A stretch of DNA of 64,000 nucleotides from VGTK01 sp046327915 (GTDB lineage: Bacteria > Desulfobacterota > Binatia > UBA12015), in NCBI GenBank assembly GCA_046327915.1, contig JAXLXO010000023.1, forward strand, positions 1 to 64,000. Direction: 5' to 3'. Below are positions 58,991 through 64,000 of the stretch, piece by piece (positions within the stretch are counted from its first letter, which is position 1; every line of letters starts with the position of its first letter). Both the position numbers and the translations under genes were made by a program. The notes beneath the pieces are model-generated. The model was not told where the DNA came from. It made no database searches and saw only the letters and a program-made list of their open reading frames with translations.

Positions 58991-59773
58991 GTGACGGATC
59001 GCGAGACGAACGCCGCACAGCTGGTCGCGACGCTGGAAGCACGGCTCGCGCCGGCCGGGCTCGATCTGGTCCGCGCCCTCGACGCGCGCTGGTACGACGC
59101 GGCGGTCGCACCGGAGTACCGGCTGCCGTGGCCGGGCGGCCGCGACGCGCGCCTCGCGGTGGTCGTCGGCAGCTCGCGCGCCTTCTGGGACCCGTTCGTC
59201 GCGTGGCTCGCCGCGGAGCCGTCGCGGCTCGACGCTCCCGACCCGATCGACCGCTACGCGGTGGAGGCGGTGCACGGCGCCCTCGCGGACGTCGCGGTCC
59301 CGCACGAGGCGCGCTTCTCGTTCGAGGCGCCGCCTCGGCGCGTCGCGATGCAGCGCCTCGCGGACGTCGCGGGTCTCGCGTCCCTCACGCCGGCGATGCT
59401 CTGCGTCCACCCGTCGTTCGGACCGTGGATCGCGCTGCGCGCGGTCGTGCTGTTCGACGTCGCACCTCCGCCCGGACCAGCCCCCGCGATGGCGCTCGCG
59501 TGTCACGACTGCGCCGAGCGCTGCGCACCGGCGCTCGCGCGCGCGCAGGAGGCGGTGCTCGCGCGGGAGCGGCGTGCCGCGGACGAGGTCGAGCGTGCCG
59601 GTGGCGACCCGGTCGCGCCGGACTGGACGCTGTGGCTCGCGGTCCGGGACGCGTGCCCGGTCGGGCGCGAGCATCGCTACCCGGACGCCTACCTGCGCTA
59701 CGTCTACACCAAGGACACGGACGTCCTGCGCGGTGCGGTCGCCGGGCGGTCCGCGCCTCCCATCGGCGACTGA
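58991..59773 (+). CDS. MMACHC (CblC)-like cobalamin-processing protein
   Basis: A 260-residue protein resembling human MMACHC, which binds cobalamins and removes their upper axial ligand. Matching elements are ARWYDAAVAPEYRLPWPGG, PIDRYAVEAVH, QRLADVAGLASLTPAML and CVHPSFGPWIALRAVVLF (human CIHPRFGGWFAIRGVVLL). A C-x2-C-x3-C cluster (171-178) is also present, recalling the fused ferredoxin part of QueG, whose N-terminal domain is the distant relative. It might reduce alkyl- or cyanocobalamin, or be a QueG-like protein without the full Fe-S domain. GTG start. Confidence 0.75.
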   Translation: MTDRETNAAQLVATLEARLAPAGLDLVRALDARWYDAAVAPEYRLPWPGGRDARLAVVVGSSRAFWDPFVAWLAAEPSRLDAPDPIDRYAVEAVHGALADVAVPHEARFSFEAPPRRVAMQRLADVAGLASLTPAMLCVHPSFGPWIALRAVVLFDVAPPPGPAPAMALACHDCAERCAPALARAQEAVLARERRAADEVERAGGDPVAPDWTLWLAVRDACPVGREHRYPDAYLRYVYTKDTDVLRGAVAGRSAPPIGD

Positions 59774-59825
59774 TCGGTCGGCGCCCGCTGGGTCCCGTCC
59801 GCGACGGTTGAGCACGCGTGCGCGT

Positions 59826-59848
59826 CCGTTCGCGCAGATCGCGAACGG
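59826..59848. repeat. 9-bp inverted repeat before the beta-propeller promoter
   Basis: CCGTTCGCG (59826-59834) pairs with CGCGAACGG (59840-59848) across a 5-base loop. It lies 53 bases after the MMACHC-like gene's stop and 17 bases before a TTGACA box, so it may be a terminator or an operator. Confidence 0.6.
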
Positions 59849-59864
59849 CTGCGCGGGAACCGCA

Positions 59865-59894
59865 TTGACACCCTCTCCGAACGCGACGTATGCG
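59865..59894 (+). promoter_or_regulatory. Sigma-70-type promoter candidate
   Basis: A perfect TTGACA at 59865-59870, then an 18-base spacer, then TATGCG (59889-59894; the first, second and third bases match TATAAT). It lies 112 bases before the GTG of the secreted beta-propeller gene. Confidence 0.55.
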
Positions 59895-60005
59895 CTGGCT
59901 CCGCCACACGAGCGCGTCCGCGGACCGATCACACCCGCCGCACGGCACCGCACGTCGTCGCCGCCACGCCGCGCATCGGCACACCACATCGGAGGGACTC
60001 CCCAG

Positions 60006-62078
60006 GTGCGTTCACCAACGTCGCTGATTCTCGGCCTGCTGCTCGTCGCGAGCCCCGCGCTCGCGGCTTCCGGCCTGCAGATCACCCCCGACGGCTCGCG
60101 CACGCTGGTCGTCAAGGACGTCGGCGACCAGCGCTGGGCGATCGTCCGCTCGGCGGGCGACGTCTCGGGCAACGTCTACTTCCCCGACGGCGGCGACCCG
60201 CAGTTCACGTACTGCCCGCAGACGTCGAGCGCGGACGGCAACGTGACCTTCGCCTGCTCGGGCGCGGACCGCTGCGCGAGCGCGCCCTGCCGCGAGAGCG
60301 ACTGGAGCGTGATCGGCGACGTGACGCTGCCGGAGTCCTTCTTCCTGCCGGAGACGGGCGACGCCGCGGGCGTGCGCTCGTCGGCTCCGGGGCGTACCGC
60401 CGCCGACGACGCCGGCTCCGGTCTGCAGGTCACGCCCGGCAAGTCGAGCACGCTGGTGAACAAGGATCTCGCGGGCGAGCGCTGGGCGATCGCGCGCTTC
60501 GCGGACGGCGTGGTGACCGGCATCGTCTACCGCGGCGAGGCGGCCGAGCCGAGCTTCGTGTGGTGCGAGGAGACCGGCACGACGGCGACCGACGTGAAGC
60601 TCGCGTGCTCGGGCGCGGACTCCTGCAAGGCGGGTCCGTGCACGGCGGCCGACTGGACGGAGATCGGCAACGTCTCCGTGCCGAAGTCGTTCTTCGAGCC
60701 GTCCCCCCCGCGCGAGATCTCGCCGCAGAATGCGGCCGAGCTCGAGCTCGCCTGGGACTTCCCCGCGAAGGGCGGGGTGACCGCGGGCCCGGTGGTCACC
60801 GACGACTTCGTCTACGTCGGCTCGTGGGACAACACCCTGTACGCGCTCGACCCGCGCACCGGTGCGCTCAAGTGGCAGTTCCGCGTCGAGGCGGGCGGCA
60901 TCCAGGGAGCGGTCACGTTGATCCCCGGCTCGACCGACATCCTGATCGGCGACGGCTGGACGACGGTCTACCGCCTCGACGGTCGCACCGGTGACGTGCG
61001 CTGGCAGACCCGCGTCGGCGACGAGACGGTCGACCAGATCTGGTCCGCGGTCGCGGTCGGTGGCGGACGCGTCTTCGCCGGCATCGCGTCGCACAGCGAC
61101 AACCCGTGCACCAACGGCCGCACCGCGGCGCTCGACCTCGAGACCGGCGCCGTCCTGTGGGAGCGCCAGAACATCCCCGAGCGCATCTGCCGGACCGACA
61201 CCGCGATCGCGTGCGAGGACTCGTCCGACTGCCCGGCGAACGGCGAGTGCGTGCAGGCGCGCGGTGCGGGCGTGACCGCGTCGCCGGTGGTCAGCGAGGA
61301 CGGCAAGTGGGTCTACGCCAACACCGTCGGCTGCTACACGTTCCCGTCGATCGGCGACGAGGACTCGATCATGAAGCTCGACGCCGCGACCGGCGAGACC
61401 GAGTGGCTGAACCGCGTCGTGCCGCCCGAGCAGTTCGGCTACTGCGCCGGGGACAACAAGATCGACTGCGGCACCGACGCCGCGTGCGGCAGCAAGGGCC
61501 CCTGCCAGACCAAGGGTGCGTACCACGACTTCGGCTTCCTGAACGGCCCGCTGCTGCTCGACATCGAGGACGCGCGCGGACGCGCGAAGAAGGTCCTCGT
61601 GTCGGGCGCGAAGCACGGCACGCTGTACGCGTTCGACGAGAAGAACGGCGACATCCTGTGGAAGAACGAGGTCCTGCCGGTGCCGACGGCGCCGGGCTTC
61701 GCGGGCTTCGGCCTGTTCAACGGCGCGCTCGCGATCGAGAACGGGCGCGTCTACGCGGCGCTCTACCAGATGATCCCGAAGGCCAACCCGGAGCCGCCGC
61801 ACCTGCAGGCGTTCGACGTCCAGACCGGCGAGACGCTGTGGACCTCGGAGATCGGACGCGCCTACGCGCACGTCGGCGTGAAGAACGACGTGCTCTTCAC
61901 CGGCACCAACGACGTGCCCGACTTCTACGTCTACGACGCCGCGAAGGGCGAGCGTCTGAAGACGTTCCAGCTGCCGGCGACGAGCTCGTCGCGCGCGGCA
62001 GTGTCGGGCGACACGGTCTACGTGGGCTACGGCATCCTGAGCAACGTCGGCGGCGTTCGCGCGTACAGGCTGCCGTGA
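60006..62078 (+). CDS. Secreted PQQ-type beta-propeller protein with duplicated N-terminal domain
   Basis: A 690-residue exported protein. The signal peptide is 1-20 (ending ALA). Two copies of a ~94-residue domain follow (23-115 and 139-232), each with RWAI, a single C before TxSADG-like text and ending CSGADxC...PC...DW. Residues ~245-690 form an eight-blade-type propeller with tryptophan-docking motifs such as DPRTGALKWQF, LDGRTGDVRWQT, DLETGAVLWER, DAATGETEWLN and DVQTGETLWTS. Several CxxDxxC pairs fall in blade loops. It resembles PQQ-dependent dehydrogenases but the catalytic Asp and PQQ stacking residues are not evident. GTG start with a GGAGGG site. Confidence 0.85.
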   Translation: MRSPTSLILGLLLVASPALAASGLQITPDGSRTLVVKDVGDQRWAIVRSAGDVSGNVYFPDGGDPQFTYCPQTSSADGNVTFACSGADRCASAPCRESDWSVIGDVTLPESFFLPETGDAAGVRSSAPGRTAADDAGSGLQVTPGKSSTLVNKDLAGERWAIARFADGVVTGIVYRGEAAEPSFVWCEETGTTATDVKLACSGADSCKAGPCTAADWTEIGNVSVPKSFFEPSPPREISPQNAAELELAWDFPAKGGVTAGPVVTDDFVYVGSWDNTLYALDPRTGALKWQFRVEAGGIQGAVTLIPGSTDILIGDGWTTVYRLDGRTGDVRWQTRVGDETVDQIWSAVAVGGGRVFAGIASHSDNPCTNGRTAALDLETGAVLWERQNIPERICRTDTAIACEDSSDCPANGECVQARGAGVTASPVVSEDGKWVYANTVGCYTFPSIGDEDSIMKLDAATGETEWLNRVVPPEQFGYCAGDNKIDCGTDAACGSKGPCQTKGAYHDFGFLNGPLLLDIEDARGRAKKVLVSGAKHGTLYAFDEKNGDILWKNEVLPVPTAPGFAGFGLFNGALAIENGRVYAALYQMIPKANPEPPHLQAFDVQTGETLWTSEIGRAYAHVGVKNDVLFTGTNDVPDFYVYDAAKGERLKTFQLPATSSSRAAVSGDTVYVGYGILSNVGGVRAYRLP

Positions 62079-62086
62079 ACCCCGAA

Positions 62087-62117
62087 GCGTGGCCCGGACC
62101 TCTCGTCCGGGCCACGC
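62087..62117 (+). terminator. Terminator hairpin of the beta-propeller gene
   Basis: A perfect 13-bp stem (62087-62099 with 62105-62117) has a 5-base loop and starts eight bases after the stop. Confidence 0.78.
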
Positions 62118-62138
62118 GAACCGGGTAGGGTCGCGCGC

Positions 62139-63761
62139 ATGACACCCTGCCCGTCCTGCGGTGGCGCGCGGACGCGCGGCACCGCCCGCGTCCGCTGGCC
62201 GATTCGTGCGGCGCTCGTCGCGCTGACGTTCGCGATCGCGGCGCTCGGCGTCGCCCCGAGCATGATCGGCATGCTCGAGGGCGTGCGCGGCGGATTCGCG
62301 CCGGCGATTCCGTTCGCGGTCGCGACCGTCGCGACCGGTCTGCTCGCGTTCGTCGCGGGCTTCGTGCGCGTCGGGCGTCCGGTGTGTCTGCGCTGCGACA
62401 CCGCAGAGCCCGCGTGGCTCTTCGTGCCAGTCGTCAAGCAACACGCGATCGCCGGATCGAGCGACGCCGCCGAGGCCGTCGCGTCCGCACCCGCCGACGC
62501 GGGCCGGCGGACGTTTCTCGCCACCGCGGGCGCGGTCGGCGCGAGCGGCGTCGCGACCGCCGCCGCGGGCGCGGCGGGCGTCCTGCTGCCCAACGCGCGC
62601 TGGCGCGACGTCGGCACGAACATCTTCTTCGCCGACGTCGAGAAGAACGCTCCGGTGCAGCGTCCGGAGTGGGCCGGCTCGCGCGTCGAGGCGTACCGGC
62701 GCCTCGGGCGGACCAACGCGATGGTGTCCGACATCTCGCTCGGCTCGGGCGGCATCGACGACATCCAGGTCGCGATCCGCGCCATCGAGCGCGGCGTCAA
62801 TTACTTCGACACCGCGCCCGACTACTCGCGGCACGGCTCCGAGCTTCTGCTCGGCAAGGCGATCCGCGAGACCGGCGGCCGCGACCGCATGTTCCTCGCG
62901 ACCAAGTTCTGCACCGCCGACGGCCACCTGCCGATCGACACCCCGGTGCCCGAGATCATCGCGGCCGTCGAGGGCAGCCTCGAACGCCTGCAGACCGACC
63001 ACGTGGACCTGATCCACATCCACGCCTGCGATCGCATCGAGCGGCTGATGGCGCCGAACTTCCACGAAGCGTTCGACCGCCTGAAGGATCAGGGCAAGGC
63101 GCGGTTCCTGGGCTTCAGCTCGCACACGCCGCGGCTCGAGGAGGTCGCGAACGCGGCCATCGACTCCAAGCGCTTCGACGTGATGATGCTCGCGTACCAC
63201 CACGGCCTCTGGCCGCAGCTCGGCGAGATCATCGACCGCGCGCACGCCAACGACGTCGGCGTGGTCGCGATGAAGACCTTGAAGGGTGCCAAGGCCGAGA
63301 ACTTCGGCATGCGCGACGAGGCGGTCGCGTACTCGCAGGCGGCGTTCCGCTGGGTGCTGCAGAACCCTTCCGTCTCGTGCCTCGTGGTGTCGTTCACGAA
63401 GGTCGAGCAGTGCGACGAGTACCTGTTCGCGTCGGGCACGCCCGTCAAGCAGAGCGATCTCGCCCTGCTGCACCGCTACGACAACCTCGCGAGCGCCGAC
63501 TACTGCCGCCCGCACTGCGGCACGTGCCTCGACACGTGCCCCGTCGGCCTGCCGATCGACACCGTGCTGCGCTACGACATGTACTTCGCCGACTACCGGC
63601 GCGAGGTGCCGGCGCGCGAGAAGTACGCGAAGCTCTCGGCGGCCGGGCTCGATGCGAGCGCCTGCGCCGCATGCCCGGCGCCGTGCGCCGGCTCGTGCCC
63701 GTACGAGCTGCCGATCCGCGCCAAGATGGTTCGCGCGCACGAGCGGCTGCGCCCGGTGTGA
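62139..63761 (+). CDS. Membrane-anchored aldo/keto reductase with Fe-S C-terminus
   Basis: A 540-residue composite protein. N-terminal CPSC (4-7) and CLRC (83-86) pairs flank two membrane helices (~22-44 and ~54-78), and a twin-arginine-like RRTFLATAGAVGASG (123-137) leads into a third. The aldo/keto reductase barrel (~185-440) has the active-site YFDTAPDYS, an ATKFCT lysine and the histidine of LIHIHACD. The C-terminus has CRPHCGTCLDTCP and CAACPAPCAGSCPY, as in Fe-S-bearing AKRs. The extracytoplasmic placement and the redox chain are unusual. The substrate is unknown. Confidence 0.82.
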   Translation: MTPCPSCGGARTRGTARVRWPIRAALVALTFAIAALGVAPSMIGMLEGVRGGFAPAIPFAVATVATGLLAFVAGFVRVGRPVCLRCDTAEPAWLFVPVVKQHAIAGSSDAAEAVASAPADAGRRTFLATAGAVGASGVATAAAGAAGVLLPNARWRDVGTNIFFADVEKNAPVQRPEWAGSRVEAYRRLGRTNAMVSDISLGSGGIDDIQVAIRAIERGVNYFDTAPDYSRHGSELLLGKAIRETGGRDRMFLATKFCTADGHLPIDTPVPEIIAAVEGSLERLQTDHVDLIHIHACDRIERLMAPNFHEAFDRLKDQGKARFLGFSSHTPRLEEVANAAIDSKRFDVMMLAYHHGLWPQLGEIIDRAHANDVGVVAMKTLKGAKAENFGMRDEAVAYSQAAFRWVLQNPSVSCLVVSFTKVEQCDEYLFASGTPVKQSDLALLHRYDNLASADYCRPHCGTCLDTCPVGLPIDTVLRYDMYFADYRREVPAREKYAKLSAAGLDASACAACPAPCAGSCPYELPIRAKMVRAHERLRPV

Positions 63762-63855
63762 TCCCGCCACGGCGGCACCACGCGGCGGACGCTGCGCGAG
63801 CGTGGAAACGCTGCTCCTTGTCGCGCCACGCGGCCATGCGTAGCTCTGTCGCATC

Positions 63856-64000
63856 ATGAGCGAGCGACACATCGTGGTGACCGAGACCGATCTGGAACGC
63901 CTCGGCCGGCTGCTGCAGGTGCAGCCGCCGCGCAACGCGCCGGCGTGCGACGCGCTCGAAGCGGAGCTCGGACGCGCGGACGTCGTGCCGGCGAACGAGG
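63856..64000 (+). CDS. Rnk-like nucleoside diphosphate kinase regulator (partial, 5' part)
   Basis: The first 48 codons of a gene cut by the right edge. The visible part, TETDLERLGRLLQ, then LEAELGRADVVPANE, matches the N-terminal helical domain of Rnk, a GreA/GreB-related protein that binds RNA polymerase and in Pseudomonas regulates nucleoside diphosphate kinase. The FKBP-like C-terminal domain is outside the window. ATG start. Confidence 0.75.
   Translation, partial: MSERHIVVTETDLERLGRLLQVQPPRNAPACDALEAELGRADVVPANE

Noticed and set aside
63818..63846. TTGTCG-N17-TAGCTC before the Rnk-like gene as a promoter
   Set aside because: The second box matches only two bases of TATAAT at conserved positions; too weak to claim.

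Overview
The window is a GC-rich (roughly 70 % by eye), densely coded piece of a bacterial chromosome. About fifty genes are supported. I saw no rRNA, tRNA, CRISPR array, insertion sequence or phage gene. Several things point to a little-cultured lineage of the former Deltaproteobacteria, perhaps a Binatota-like one: secreted cysteine-rich proteins with Pro/Thr linkers, F420-type luciferase-like oxidoreductase, Rieske oxygenase and cyclase-family genes, and many small overlapping operons. This is inference; no marker gene here fixes the taxonomy.

Layout. 1-2278: an NtrC-type regulator cut by the left edge and its histidine kinase. 2558-5392: a small membrane protein, a methyltransferase and a secreted cysteine-rich protein, closed by a strong bidirectional terminator. 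5444-9523 (minus): an overlapping operon glycogen synthase - enoyl-CoA hydratase - cyclase - luciferase-like oxidoreductase. 9635-13451 (plus): a CitE-like lyase, a molybdopterin oxidoreductase and a small membrane protein. 13590-17433: a GNAT-type acyltransferase, then MaoC, a SagB-like double nitroreductase and a VOC protein. 17448-18545: an AhpD-like gene divergent from an HxlR regulator, with two matching palindromes between them. 18472-22376: a 3-hydroxyisobutyrate-dehydrogenase-like gene, an MFS carrier and an NfeD/SPFH pair. 22559-28806: a large MscS channel, a hydrolase, a lipoprotein, a flap endonuclease and a Rieske oxygenase. 28857-30821: a secreted protein with two CxxCH motifs.

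30982-38513 is the most interesting part. Four minus-strand genes, joined by 4-base overlaps, encode a DPM-like family 2 glycosyltransferase and three polytopic proteins, one resembling the animal O-mannosyltransferases TMTC1-4. They diverge from a secreted protein made of seven tandem EGF-like modules. I infer a possible protein O-glycosylation locus together with its substrate.

38521-47100: a hybrid sensor kinase, kup and mfd (translationally coupled), and a coiled-coil protein. 47125-53124: a beta-carbonic anhydrase, a YfhO-like membrane protein, an EAL/HDOD signalling protein, a GNAT enzyme and a DUF1573 lipoprotein. 53192-58901: a lone biotin carboxylase, an amino acid permease, a tiny membrane protein and a HelD/UvrD-like helicase. 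58991-64000: an MMACHC (CblC)-like protein, a secreted PQQ-type beta-propeller with a duplicated N-terminal domain, an unusual membrane-anchored aldo/keto reductase and the start of an Rnk-like gene.

The housekeeping genes (mfd, kup, accC, glgA) sit among accessory ones without a sharp compositional boundary, so the segment reads as ordinary chromosome rather than a recent island.
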